DNA of 64,000 nucleotides, taken from Raoultibacter massiliensis. Its GTDB lineage: Bacteria > Actinomycetota > Coriobacteriia > Coriobacteriales > Eggerthellaceae. Numbering within the stretch: the first letter of the stretch is position 1; each line of letters starts with the position of its first letter. Both the position numbers and the translations under genes were made by a program. This document shows, piece by piece, positions 18,312 through 27,473 of the stretch. The stretch is from the NCBI RefSeq assembly GCF_900199545.1, contig NZ_LT962670.1, positions 328,662 to 392,661 on the forward strand, written 5' to 3'. A model generated the notes under the pieces. It made no database searches, had not been told where the DNA came from, and worked only from the letters and a program-made list of their open reading frames with translations.

Positions 18312-19008
18312 GGTGATGCTGATCGACGACGAGGACAATCTTCATGCGGCCATCAAAGAGCTGTTGGTTGCGAACGGTTACGAGTACTGCGGTGCGACCT
18401 GCGGGGAGGAGGGCCTCGCCATGCTCGGGTCTGAAAAGCCCGACTTGCTGTTGCTTGATGTGATGCTGCCGGGGATCAACGGATTCGATCTGTGCCGGAA
18501 GATCCGCGACGAGGGCAGGCGCATACCGGTCATCTTCGTTTCCGCGAAGAACGACATCGTTGACAAGAGCATCGGGTTCAAGGCGGGCGGCGACGATTAC
18601 GTGACCAAGCCGTTCAACGCGACAGAGCTCTTGCTGCGTATCGAAGCGAACATCCGCCGCCATAAAGACACGATCGAATTCGCCCATTGCTGCAACCGCG
18701 AGGGCGTCGCTTCCATTGGCGATCTCGAAGTGCATTTCGATGAGTACCAGGTGTTCGTGAAGGGCAAGCCGGTGCAATTGACTACCAAGGAGTTCGAGAT
18801 CGTGGCGTTTTTGGCGACCAACCCCGGCAAGGTGTTCACGCGCAGCCAGATTCAGGAGTACATTTGGGGTGATGCCGATGCGAAGGACACGAACAGCATC
18901 ACGGTGTTTGTGCGCAAGATCCGCGAGAAGATAGAGGAGAATCCCTCCGAGCCGAAGTATCTGCTCACGGTGCAGCGCGTCGGATACAAGATGGCCGATG
19001 CGCTGTAG
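18304..19008 (+). CDS. OmpR/PhoB-type response regulator
   Basis: A 234-residue two-domain regulator. The receiver contains the acidic pair DDED, the phosphoacceptor Asp52 (LLLLDVMLPGINGFD), and the conserved Lys in VFVSAKND. The C-terminal winged helix ends FVRKIREKIEENPSEPKYLLTVQRVGYKM, the standard OmpR-family recognition region. It overlaps the kinase gene by 8 bp, so the pair is translationally coupled. Five 11-bp-phased TTAAT-type elements start 92 bp downstream of this gene, which suggests it binds upstream of the Mo operon. Confidence 0.95.
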   Translation: MYKVMLIDDEDNLHAAIKELLVANGYEYCGATCGEEGLAMLGSEKPDLLLLDVMLPGINGFDLCRKIRDEGRRIPVIFVSAKNDIVDKSIGFKAGGDDYVTKPFNATELLLRIEANIRRHKDTIEFAHCCNREGVASIGDLEVHFDEYQVFVKGKPVQLTTKEFEIVAFLATNPGKVFTRSQIQEYIWGDADAKDTNSITVFVRKIREKIEENPSEPKYLLTVQRVGYKMADAL

Positions 19009-19099
19009 CGGGTTGTTTGCGCCGGCGTTTACGGCGGTTTGCCGCCACGCGGAATGCTTGCAGGTCAGGATAGCCGCCGCAGGCGCTTTCGGTTTCTCG

Positions 19100-19148
19100 T
19101 TAATATCGGGTTAATAACTTTTTAATCCAAAACTTATTTTCGGTTAAT
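19100..19148 (+). promoter_or_regulatory. 11-bp-phased TTAAT direct repeats, likely response-regulator operator
   Basis: TTAAT occurs at 19100, 19111, 19122 and 19144, with a degenerate CTTAT at 19133. The period is exactly 11 bp over five positions, the arrangement used by OmpR/PhoB-type dimers on one DNA face. It lies between the response-regulator gene and the Mo-reductase operon. Confidence 0.7.
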
Positions 19149-19185
19149 CGCAATAAGCCCCTCTTCTCGATAGAGTTGGATCATG

Positions 19186-19285
19186 GGAAAACCAGGGGAA
19201 GAGTTTTCCTCAACCGATCGCCAGGATCATCCATACCTCCCCCGGATACCTGGCGGGTCTAGGTTGAAAGTCGGACTCGCGACTT
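19186..19285 (+). promoter_or_regulatory. Three adjoining hairpins in the Mo-operon leader
   Basis: Hairpin A: GGAAAAC 19186-19192 / GTTTTCC 19203-19209. Hairpin B: outer TCAACC 19210-19215 / GGTTGA 19262-19267 and inner CGCCAGG 19219-19225 / CCTGGCG 19249-19255, with a CCTCCCCC loop. Hairpin C: AAGTCG 19268-19273 / CGACTT 19280-19285. They abut with no spacer and end just before the AGAAGGAG ribosome site. A cis-acting RNA is likely; a molybdenum-cofactor riboswitch is a hypothesis only. Confidence 0.55.
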
Positions 19286-19303
19286 GAGACAGAAGGAGAG
19301 AAC

Positions 19304-21785
19304 ATGCAAGACGAAAAAACGCATGGACTGACACGAAGGAGCTTCATCAAGGGTGCAGCAACGCTGACGGCAGCAGGCGCGCTTGTCGGATGCAGCCCCA
19401 AAGCGGAGAACCTGGAAGAGGTAAAGGAGCCCGAGGCGGTTGTTTCGGATGAGATCTACACCGGAGTATGCAGGTCGAACTGTTTCGGCGGGTGCTTGCT
19501 GAACGTTCATGTACGGGATGGGCAGGTTGTCCGTACTTCGGCGGGAGATTTTCCAAACCCCGAGTACAATCGTATCTGCTCAAAGGGCCTTACGCAGGTG
19601 GCCCGTGTGTATAGTGCCGACCGGCTTCAATACCCTATGCGCCGAACGGGCGAGCGCGGCGCAGGGGAGTTCGAGCGGATAACCTGGGATGAGGCGCTCG
19701 ATGAGATTACCGATAAATGGAAGGCGATCATCGACCAATATGGCCCCAACGCAATTGCGACATGGATGAACTCGGGAAATTTTGGGACGTGCACGGGGGG
19801 CGGTTTTGCCGGCATAATGCCCCGTTTTGGTGCGGTTATGGGATTTTCTTCTATAAAAGGAGATATTGATGCGGCGCAGGGATTTGCGGCGACGAAGATA
19901 TACGGCGGGATGTCTGAGGCTCAAGCTAACAACGAGCCGACCGACTACGTGAATTCGAAGACATTCATCAACTGGGCGTCGAACCCGACCATCTCGCAAC
20001 CGCAGATCGTTCACTTTATGCTGGATGCCAAAGAAAACGGTACCAAGCTTATTGTGATCGATCCCGTTTACAACGCAACTGCCGCGAAAGCCGATTGGTA
20101 CATTCCCATCAATCCTGCAACCGATGGTGTCTTAGCCATGGCGATACTCAATGAAATCATGGTGGCCGGGAATGAGGATCAGGAATTTGTGCGCTCGCAT
20201 ACCGAGGCGCCGTTGCTGATAAAGGAAGACGGCATGTTTTTGAGGATGAGCGATTTGGGGGGTGGAGCCAACCGAAGGCGATGCCGATCCTCTTACTGGC
20301 AAGCCGGCCGTCATCGATCCTTATGTCGTATGGGACGAGGAGTCGGGCGGAGCTGTGGCGCTCGAAGAGGCGAAAGCTCCGTCGTACAAAGAAGTTGCGC
20401 CCATTGAGGGCATTGCCGTTCAAACCGTGTGGGACAACGCGGCTGAAAAGGTGGCTGCCTGGTCTGCCGAGGTGGCATCGCCCGTATGTGGCGTTTCGGT
20501 TGACGACATCAAGGAACTTGCTCGGATATACGTGGAGGAAGGACCCGTCAACACCTATGTGCAGCTGGGGGCCGACCACTATATCAACGGTCACTATAAT
20601 TACTGGCCCATGTACGCGATCTCTGCGGCAACGGGAAATATTGGCAAGCCTGGCGCTGCTTGCGGCCCTATTTGCGTGTTGCCGAACAATTGCATCGATT
20701 TCATGGTGTCGGTGGCTCCAACCGACACCGCTGGCAATCCTGCCCAGGGAGCCGGTCCCAGTTACAATGCCAACAGCGTTCTTGGGATTGTCGATACGGG
20801 TAAATTTGGAGATCAGGATGCCGTGATAAAAGGGGTGTATATCGCCACCACGAACCCTGCAACGGTGTGGGCTGATCACGGAAAGACCGTCGATCTGCTG
20901 AACAAGATCGAATTCATCGTCGTTGCCGACGTGACTATGACGGAGACGGCGATGTATGCCGATGTCCTTCTGCCCGTTGCGCATTGGTTCGAGGTAACGG
21001 ATATGCATACGAATTGTCACACGCATCCCTATTTCGTATGGCAGGAAAAAGCTATCGAACCTCAATTCGAATCGAAGAGCGACTTCGAGATATTCAAGCT
21101 TCTTGCCGAAAAGATGGGCTATGGGGATTTCTTCGATTTCAACGAAGAAGAGTTTATTGCTATGGGCCTCGACAACGACGGCGCGAAGGCGTTGGGCTTA
21201 ACAGTCGATCGGCTGAAGGAAGAACGTGCTGTCCGGTTTATGCCTGGAGAAACGTACATCTCATTCGAAGGCGGCAAATTCCTTACCGCAACGGGGAGGG
21301 CTAGCTTTTACAAGGAGAGCGTAGCCCCTGCATACAACGTCGGCCAGGATATCGATTTCAGCAAGGAAACATGTTTGTACTGGGAGCCGACCCTTGAGGC
21401 CGATAAGAGCAGCGCCGTTCGCGCGCAGTACCCGTTCCACTGCATTTCGGAACACATGCGCACGCGCACTCACAGCCAATGGTACGACGTAGACTACCTC
21501 AGGGAGTTCGATCCCGAACCAATTGTCCGGATAAACCCCGATGATGCGGCTGAGCTTGGGATCGTCGAGGGTGATACGGTGAGAATGTACAACGATCGCG
21601 GTTCGGTTGTGATGAAGGCGACCGTGAATGCCGGGTACCCGCGCGGTATCGTCGGAAGCCCTCGGAGCTATCGAGAGAAAGAGTTTATCGAGGGGCACTT
21701 TGCGAGCCTGTCAACGAATCAATACAACCAAGTCTGCGCAAACCAGGCATTCAACGATGTCGCTGTTGCGATCGAGAAAGCATAG
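19304..21785 (+). pseudogene. Mo-bis-MGD oxidoreductase catalytic subunit, frameshifted
   Basis: A DMSO-reductase-family catalytic subunit of about 826 residues in two frames. The N-terminus has a twin-arginine motif (LTRRSFIKGAATL) with a lipobox-like LVGC, then the [4Fe-4S] cysteines in GVCRSNCFGGCLLN and ICSKG. The frame breaks at a run of six G (20257-20262): the first part ends at 20407 in an unrelated tail. With one G fewer, SDLGVEPTEGDADPL continues into the second part, which contains NIGKPGAACGP, VVADVTMTETAMYADVLLP and the C-terminal molybdopterin domain (EHMRTRTHSQWYD). The substrate is not predictable; the FeS, chaperone and cytochrome genes follow. Confidence 0.9.
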
Positions 21786-21795
21786 GGTGATGTAA

Positions 21796-22461
21796 ATGAC
21801 TCGATATGGAATGGCTATCGATCTTAATCGCTGCTTCGGTTGCCAAGCATGTGCGGCAGCTTGCAAGGTGGCGAACAACCTCCCAGCAGAGCTGTCATAC
21901 AACGTGGTTTATACGAAGACGGATAGGGACTTCAGCACATTTGGGACTGCTGTCGTCAAAGGCGCCGTCGCAAACGACAATGCGGGCGGAACGTATCCTG
22001 ATTGCACGTTAAGCTACCTTCCCGTGCAATGCCAGCATTGCGACAATCCTGCGTGTTTGGACGTCTGCCCGACTGGAGCTACTCAGAAAGACGAGGAGAC
22101 GGGCATCGTAACCGTTGACGACGAATTGTGCATCGGGTGCGAATCGTGCATTCAGGCTTGCCCCTATGAGGGAGTGCGTACCCTGATCAAGGGACAGCCC
22201 GAGTATTACCTCGATGTGGTGGTCGGAGAAGCTGATGCTCCTGCTCACAAGGGCGGCACGGTCGAGAAATGCACGTTCTGCAAGAACCTGATAGATCGCG
22301 GCGAAGTGCCGGCATGCATGCAGCTTTGCCCTGGGCGTGCTCGCTTCTGGGGGGATCTCGACGATCCCGAGTCCGATGTCAGCAAAGCGATAGAGGGACG
22401 CGAGTTCATCCAGCTGCACGAAGAGGCAGGAACGGCTCCGAAGGTATACTATCTTCAGTAA
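21796..22461 (+). CDS. Four-cluster ferredoxin subunit (DmsB-like)
   Basis: A 221-residue FeS subunit with four cysteine groups: CFGCQACAAACK, CQHCDNPACLDVCP, CIGCESCIQACP and CTFCKNLIDRGEVPACMQLCP. This is the DmsB/NrfC/PhsB plan, in which four [4Fe-4S] clusters pass electrons from the membrane cytochrome to the molybdenum subunit. There is no signal peptide, so it should be co-exported with the Tat-bearing partner. It starts 10 bp after the catalytic gene and has no visible lesion. Confidence 0.94.
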   Translation: MTRYGMAIDLNRCFGCQACAAACKVANNLPAELSYNVVYTKTDRDFSTFGTAVVKGAVANDNAGGTYPDCTLSYLPVQCQHCDNPACLDVCPTGATQKDEETGIVTVDDELCIGCESCIQACPYEGVRTLIKGQPEYYLDVVVGEADAPAHKGGTVEKCTFCKNLIDRGEVPACMQLCPGRARFWGDLDDPESDVSKAIEGREFIQLHEEAGTAPKVYYLQ

Positions 22462-22473
22462 ATACGATTTGAG

Positions 22474-22506
22474 CAGGCAGCTCAGAGGTTGATTCTGGGC
22501 TGCCTG
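22474..22506 (+). promoter_or_regulatory. Intercistronic hairpin before torD
   Basis: A 13-bp stem (22474-22486 / 22494-22506, CAGGCAGCTCAGA / TCTGGGCTGCCTG, one G-U) has a 7-nt loop, placed 12 nt after the FeS gene and 17 nt before the chaperone start. With no T-run it is more likely an mRNA-stability or attenuation element than a strong terminator. Confidence 0.6.
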
Positions 22507-22523
22507 GTAAGCGGGGTGCGGAA

Positions 22524-23216
22524 ATGGACAAGGATCTACAATTGGCAAGAACCATAGGGAAGGCGGACATGTGCGAGCTTCTTACGCACGCATTCGCATA
22601 TCCCGACGATAAGCTCGCACATGCTTTGCTGGACGAATCGTTCATCGGGGATTGCTCGTCTTGCTTTGCGGACATCGGTTGCGATGGCTGAGGTGCGGAG
22701 GCACTGCCTTTGCCGCATGGTGAATCGGGTGACGGGGTGCTCGCTTTCATGCGTAAAGAATATACGCGGATTTACCTTAGCCCCGTCCGTGTTCTCGTAT
22801 ATCCCTATGAAAGCGCGTTTCTCCATGTTGAATCCGGTCGCGAGGGCGTTCCGGTCCTCTTCCGTTCCGCCGTTACGCTCGACGTCGAAGCGCAGATGCG
22901 CGAGGCGGGCGTCATGCCCAAAAACGCCCGCAAAGAGCCGTGCGACAGCGTCTTCCAGGAATTCGAGTTCATGTCCTTCATGTACGGGAGCCTCGCCGCT
23001 GCGATCCAAGAGGGCGACGAGGCGGCTTGCGACCTCTGGCAGGGCAGGGTCGAGCGGTTCCTCGACGAGCATGCGCTAAAATGGATGCCCGCCTTCATGG
23101 AGCGGACGATCGAACATTCGGGCGAGGGGCTCTATGCTTCGTTCGCGAGGATCGCCCTGGTTTTCCTCGGCATGCTTTCCGAGGAAGTCGTCGAACGCGA
23201 GAAGGAGCTCGTATGA
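22524..23216 (+). pseudogene. TorD-family chaperone interrupted by an in-frame TGA
   Basis: The frame from ATG 22524 reads MDKDLQLARTIGKADMCELL and LTHAFAYPDDKLAHALLDE, a normal TorD/DmsD N-terminus, then hits TGA at codon 56 (22689-22691). The same frame then continues without interruption through LRKEYT-like MRKEYTRIYLSP, YPYESAFLHVESGREG and EPCDSVFQEFEFMSF to 23216, a typical TorD body. TorD proteins insert Moco and hold the catalytic subunit before Tat export. Downstream translation could restart at TTG 22710. The stop overlaps the cytochrome start (ATGA). Nonsense mutation, recoding or sequence error are all possible. Confidence 0.82.
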
Positions 23217-23932
23217 CGTTTCTCGGAGCGCTGCTGCTTGCCGTGGTTTTCTCGGTTGCGCTGAAGAAGCCGATCAAGAAGTACCCGGTGCTTTTTTACG
23301 CGATCGCCATCGCGATCGACGTGCTGTTCATCTGCAACTCGTATATGGCTTTGCCTCGCATCGTGTCGAGCGCCCTGTTCTTGCTCGTCCACAAATGCAC
23401 ACTCTCGCTCGCCCTGTTCGTCGTCGTGATGTACATCGGCGTCTTCGCGCGCGAGTCGAAGGCCAGGGCGTATTTGCTTCCCATCCGCGCGGAACTTTCC
23501 ATCATTGCGTGGATCCTCTCGCTCGGGCACATGACGGTGTACCTCATGTCGTACGTGCCGCAGGTTATGGGCGGCATCGACCACATGAGCGGCCTCGTGC
23601 TCGGGTCGCTTGGGGTCGCACTCGTCTTGTTCGCCCTGCTGCTCGTGCTCGGCGTGACGTCGTTCGCGGTCGTGAAGCGGAGCATGAAGCTGCGCACTTG
23701 GAAGCGGGTGCAGCGGCTGGCGTATCCGTTCTTTGGGCTCGTCTACGTCCACCTGTTGCTCATGCTGCTTCCGCCCGCCCTCAAAGGCGGCGAGGCCGCG
23801 CAGGTCAGCGTGGCGGTGTATTCGGTGGTCTTCATCGGGTATGCGGTGCTGCGTCTGTGCCGGGCGGCGAAAGACGAAGCGGATTGCAGCTCGGCGCAAA
23901 TCGAGGCTCTCGACGGGGCGGACCTCGCTTAG
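23213..23932 (+). CDS. Heme-b membrane cytochrome subunit (ferric-reductase-like)
   Basis: A 239-residue protein with about six or seven hydrophobic helices. Candidate heme-ligand histidines are in LLVHKCTLSLAL, LSLGHMTVYLM and GLVYVHLLLMLL, as in YedZ/MsrQ and ferric-reductase-like membrane proteins. It should oxidise menaquinol and pass electrons to the FeS subunit. It overlaps the chaperone gene by 4 bp (ATGA). The TAG stop at 23930 is followed in frame by a repetitive Pro-Asp-Pro-Ala stretch up to TGA 24040. Confidence 0.8.
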   Translation: MTFLGALLLAVVFSVALKKPIKKYPVLFYAIAIAIDVLFICNSYMALPRIVSSALFLLVHKCTLSLALFVVVMYIGVFARESKARAYLLPIRAELSIIAWILSLGHMTVYLMSYVPQVMGGIDHMSGLVLGSLGVALVLFALLLVLGVTSFAVVKRSMKLRTWKRVQRLAYPFFGLVYVHLLLMLLPPALKGGEAAQVSVAVYSVVFIGYAVLRLCRAAKDEADCSSAQIEALDGADLA

Positions 23933-24040
23933 CCAGCCCCCGCCTGGCCGGATCCTGCGAAACCGGACCCTGCTTATCCGGATCCCGCTTCGCGGAAGGG
24001 CCCCCTAGGCGTGCGGGAGCCCGCGTCTGCGGCGCTGTGA
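23933..24040 (+). repeat. In-frame Pro-rich 15-bp tandem repeats beyond the cytochrome stop
   Basis: Three 15-bp units at 23948, 23963 and 23978 (each CCGGA-C/T-CCC/T-GC plus 5 nt), preceded by a weaker fourth. In the cytochrome frame they read PAPAW PDPAK PDPAY PDPAS and stay open to 24040. This looks like a former C-terminal tail cut off by TAG 23930, or a coincidental repeat. Confidence 0.55.
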
Positions 24041-24422
24041 AAAGAGATGGCCGCCGGGGCTGTCTTGCAACAGTTCCTTGCTTCGCCGCCAGCAGGAATC
24101 GCCTTGCGTCCAAGCGGCTTCGGAGCGCCGAGTTGCTGTCGGGCGCTCTGCGAAAGCGCTTCAGCGGGGGCTGGTCGGTGAAAACGCCCCGAATTGCACA
24201 CTATTTCGCGATATGTTGCGTTTGCGGGGCTTTTCGGGCGGCCAAGGGCCTCGAAAACGATGCCTGCGGCAACGGGAAAATGAGAGCGAGTCTGTGAGCA
24301 GGCGTTATGAAAAGGCGAGCAGCGCCTGTATTTTCGCAGCGCAACACTTCGGCATTTAGTGTGCAAGCGAAAGCCGATTCGCCGGCGAGCCGTGTCGGCG
24401 GCGGCCGATCGTCGCGTTCCCC
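24041..24422. other. Gene-free region
   Basis: About 380 bp between convergent genes. All frames here look like chance openings; no clear terminator or repeat was found. Confidence 0.5.
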
Positions 24423-25328
24423 CTAAATATCCACGCCCAGAAACTGCTTTACCGCGATGCCGATCACAAACGAAAGCGCAGCCACGCCGAGGCTTATGCC
24501 CGCCATCTGCCCGAAGCGCTTCTTGAAGGGGAGCCCCTGCGCAACCGAGAGGTAGTAGTTGAAGGCGACGAGAATCAAAAGCACGATGACGATCATCGTC
24601 GCCAGCGCCCACAGGTAATGCGCTTCGTCGAACAGAAGGTAGGGAAGGATCAGCAGCGCTACGGTGATGAGATAGGCGACGCCGGTATAGCTGGCGGATT
24701 TGAGGGCGTCGGAGCGCCCTTCGCTTTTGGACGAAAGGTACTCGCTCGAAGCCATCGAAAGCGTTGCAGCGATTCCCGTGATAAGCCCCGAAAGCGCGAT
24801 GAGCCTCGTATTCTGCATGGCGAGCGTAAGCCCGGCGAGCGTGCCGGTCATCTCTACCATTGCGTCGTTCATGCCGAGAACCATAGACCCCACATACGAA
24901 AGCCGCTCTTCGTCGAGCATTTCGAGCAGCGCTTGCTCATGTTCTATTTCGTCGGCTCGGATCTCCATTGCCTCGGGCACTTCGACGGCGAGTTTCTCGT
25001 AGGCGTCTTTTGCATTGTTTTCGCCGTTTTCCATCAGCTTGACGGCGAAGGTGAATCCAAATATGCGTGCGATGGCGGTATGGAACAGCACTTTGCGCTT
25101 CTCGGGTCTCATCTCCTCGTCGGTGTAGTGCTGCCACCGCTTTGCATGGTAAGACTCTTCTTGCGATATGCGCGAGAGTGCGTCGCGGTTTCGCGCGTCT
25201 TTCGTGCGCGCTGCAATGCGGCGATAGATTTCCGCTTCGGTCACTTCCCCTTGCTGGAAAACCCGTATCTGAGCAAGCGCTTCAGGTGAAATCGAAGGCT
25301 TTGCAGATTCGGTGCTGCTGTCGGACAT
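24423..25328 (-). CDS. Ferritin-like/VIT1 fusion membrane protein (MbfA-like)
   Basis: A 301-residue protein with an N-terminal erythrin/ferritin-like domain and a C-terminal VIT1/CCC1 transporter domain. Putative di-iron ligands are visible in GEVTEAEIYRRIA, SQEESYHAKRWQHYTDEEM and IRADEIEHEQALLEML. The membrane part has MVLGMNDAMVEMTGTLAGLTLAM and SMASSEYLSSKSEG, the two VIT1 signatures, plus three further helices. In MbfA this architecture exports iron and protects from peroxide. The gene stands alone. Confidence 0.85.
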   Translation of the reverse strand: MSDSSTESAKPSISPEALAQIRVFQQGEVTEAEIYRRIAARTKDARNRDALSRISQEESYHAKRWQHYTDEEMRPEKRKVLFHTAIARIFGFTFAVKLMENGENNAKDAYEKLAVEVPEAMEIRADEIEHEQALLEMLDEERLSYVGSMVLGMNDAMVEMTGTLAGLTLAMQNTRLIALSGLITGIAATLSMASSEYLSSKSEGRSDALKSASYTGVAYLITVALLILPYLLFDEAHYLWALATMIVIVLLILVAFNYYLSVAQGLPFKKRFGQMAGISLGVAALSFVIGIAVKQFLGVDI

Positions 25329-25493
25329 GGTGCGCTCCTCGTGTAGGTGCCAGGCTCAACTGCATAGGATAACGCGTTCGGCCGTCGGTCGACCGCGTTG
25401 TTTACGATTCGTCCCGAAATGGCTTTGGGGCTCGGCGGCCGTCGGTGCATTGGGCGGCGTACACGTACGGGAGCGCTTCAAGCGCCTTCGCGC

Positions 25494-25532
25494 GTCGGCG
25501 CCGCCCCGTCAGTTCGACCGGGCGGCGCCGAC
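25494..25532 (-). terminator. Terminator-like hairpin after the FAD reductase gene
   Basis: A perfect 13-bp inverted repeat (GTCGGCGCCGCCC / GGGCGGCGCCGAC) with a 13-nt loop lies 63 bp past the stop of the minus-strand gene. No T-run. The rest of 25329-25594 holds the upstream region of the VIT1 gene. Confidence 0.6.
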
Positions 25533-25594
25533 AAGGATGGCCGAGCGCTATCGGAGCCGATGTCCGGCAAGTCGGGCATCGGACGAGTCGATGG

Positions 25595-27250
25595 CTACTC
25601 GATGCCGAGTGCGTGATGCGCGGCGATGTAGGCCATCGTGCCGCCGGGGCACAGCGTTGCGCCGCCGCCGAGGTAGGCGCCGCCTGCGATGGAGGCCGTG
25701 CAGTTGCCGCAGGCGTACAGACCGCCGATAACCTCGCCGTCGTTGTTGATAACCTGGGCGTTCTCGTTGATCTTGACGCCGCCGCAGGTGCCGGTCATGG
25801 CGGGCAGGTACACCGCTCCGTAGAACGGGCCCTTCTCGATGGGGCCGATCATCTGGTTTGCCAGGTCGGGACGGTCGATGTTTTTGAGCCACGCGCTCTT
25901 GCTCGACTCTTTTTCGCCACGATGGTAGTCTTCGTCAACGCCGGTTTGCGCATACCCGTTGAACTTGGCGACTTCCGCAACAAGGCCTTCTCTGTCGATG
26001 CCGAGTTTGTCGGCAAGCTCTTCGATGGTGTCGGCGGATACGAACCACGAATTTTCGCCCTCGTCCATGCTGGGAAGGTTGTAGGTTTCGGTATAGGTTG
26101 AATCGCAGATGAAATAGGCGGGAACATTCTCGTAGGTGAGCGTGTCGGAGCTGAAGTTCTGCATGCTCATGTTGTATACGGGATACGTCGCCGACTCGTC
26201 GCCGAAACGATGCCCTCGGCCGTTGACGATCATGCTGTTCGGGTAGCCGCGATAGCGGTTGAAGTCGTTGCCCTTGATATCGAATTGCACTGATGCCGAG
26301 GGATCGAACGCATCAGGTTTTCCGGGGAAGAAGTTCGGCATGGCCCAGATGAAGCTCATCAACCCGAGTTTGGCGTTGATTCGGCCGGCAGCGCGATGCC
26401 CGTCGCCGGTGTTGGTCTGCGCGGCGTTCGAATAGAAGATGGGCGCGGGAAGGTTCTCGCGCGTCATCTCGGGGTCATGATCGAATCCGCCGGTGCCGAG
26501 CAGCACCGCTTCGGCTTTGATGTTGACCTCCTTGCTTCCCTGCGTCGCCTTGACGCCGATCACGTTGCCCTCTGCATCGGTGTAGAACTCGCTCAAGGCG
26601 GTGCCCATGAGTATCTCGCATCCGCGCTCCTGCAGCTTCGCCTGGATCGCGTTCCAGATATCGCCCGCTTTGCCGCTCTTCACCTTCGAGTTGCGGCCGT
26701 AATTGAGAAATCCCTCGACGTTGTCGTAGTAGTCGTGCGCGCCGCCAACGGCGAATTCGACGCCGGTGGTGTCGCTCAGCCACGACATCATCACGTGTGC
26801 GGTATCCACGAACGCTTCAACGGTCGCCTTGTCGGTACGGCCGCCGCCGCATCCCTCGATATAGGAGATCGCTTCCTCGCGGCTGTCGGTCACGTCGACA
26901 TCGGATTGCCATTTGTTCATGGGCGTCCAGAAGCCGCCGCCTGAGGTGGTGGAGGTTCCGCCGAAGAGCGCATCGGATTTTTCGATGAGCATAACCGATT
27001 TGCCCTCGGCGTCGGTTGCGGCGAGGGCGCCGATGGCGGCAGTGCCCGATCCCACGATCAGGAAGTCCACCTCGTGATCCCAGGATGCAGGCGCCGAAGA
27101 ACCGCTCTCCGCGCTCGCCTCCCCCGATGCTGCCGGCGAGCATGCGGCAAGGCCCATGCTCGCGCAGGCCATGCCCGCTCCGACGATAAACGCCCTGCGG
27201 CTCAGTCCGCTCGCTTGGCGCTTCGATGCTGTTTGGTTGTTGGTACGCAT
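25595..27250 (-). CDS. Tat-exported FAD-dependent reductase (fumarate reductase/ketosteroid dehydrogenase family), pair 1
   Basis: A 551-residue flavoprotein. The N-terminus has SRRAFIVGAGMACASMGLAAC: twin arginines and a lipobox-like LAAC, suggesting a Tat lipoprotein. The FAD domain begins VDFLIVGSGTAAIGAL (GxGxxA), followed by GGTSTTSGGGFWTP, and ends with GGLYACGNCTASIAGGAYLGGGATL, the terminal FAD-contact motif. There is no heme or FMN domain, so an external donor is needed. The start at 27250 follows AAGGAG. It is divergent from a membrane LuxR gene that may control it. The electron acceptor is unknown. Confidence 0.88.
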   Translation of the reverse strand: MRTNNQTASKRQASGLSRRAFIVGAGMACASMGLAACSPAASGEASAESGSSAPASWDHEVDFLIVGSGTAAIGALAATDAEGKSVMLIEKSDALFGGTSTTSGGGFWTPMNKWQSDVDVTDSREEAISYIEGCGGGRTDKATVEAFVDTAHVMMSWLSDTTGVEFAVGGAHDYYDNVEGFLNYGRNSKVKSGKAGDIWNAIQAKLQERGCEILMGTALSEFYTDAEGNVIGVKATQGSKEVNIKAEAVLLGTGGFDHDPEMTRENLPAPIFYSNAAQTNTGDGHRAAGRINAKLGLMSFIWAMPNFFPGKPDAFDPSASVQFDIKGNDFNRYRGYPNSMIVNGRGHRFGDESATYPVYNMSMQNFSSDTLTYENVPAYFICDSTYTETYNLPSMDEGENSWFVSADTIEELADKLGIDREGLVAEVAKFNGYAQTGVDEDYHRGEKESSKSAWLKNIDRPDLANQMIGPIEKGPFYGAVYLPAMTGTCGGVKINENAQVINNDGEVIGGLYACGNCTASIAGGAYLGGGATLCPGGTMAYIAAHHALGIE

Positions 27251-27473
27251 CCCTTTTCTCCTTCGTATCGTTTGCACGCGGTTGACGGATCGGCGTCGGA
27301 TGCAATAGGATCGATGTTCGCAAAAGCAACCTGAGAAACTGCTTTCCGATCGCGCATCCGAGCGCCAATCCGCCGTGGTATGAGCGTGCCATGGCGCAAT
27401 GCGGGCTGCCATCGCACGCATCATGCGAAATGTCGGCGGCGTGCGTGTCATCCATTTCGAGTGAGGGACTTTC

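Noticed and set aside
22694..22717. Bacterial SECIS for selenocysteine in TorD
   Set aside because: The hairpin loop lacks the usual G-rich apical signature and TorD is not a known selenoprotein, so only the stop is annotated; the alternative is kept as a finding.
23134..24297. A 387-codon frame across the torD end, the cytochrome gene and the gap
   Set aside because: It is rich in Arg, Ala and Gly, typical of a GC-rich shadow frame, and it overlaps two real genes.
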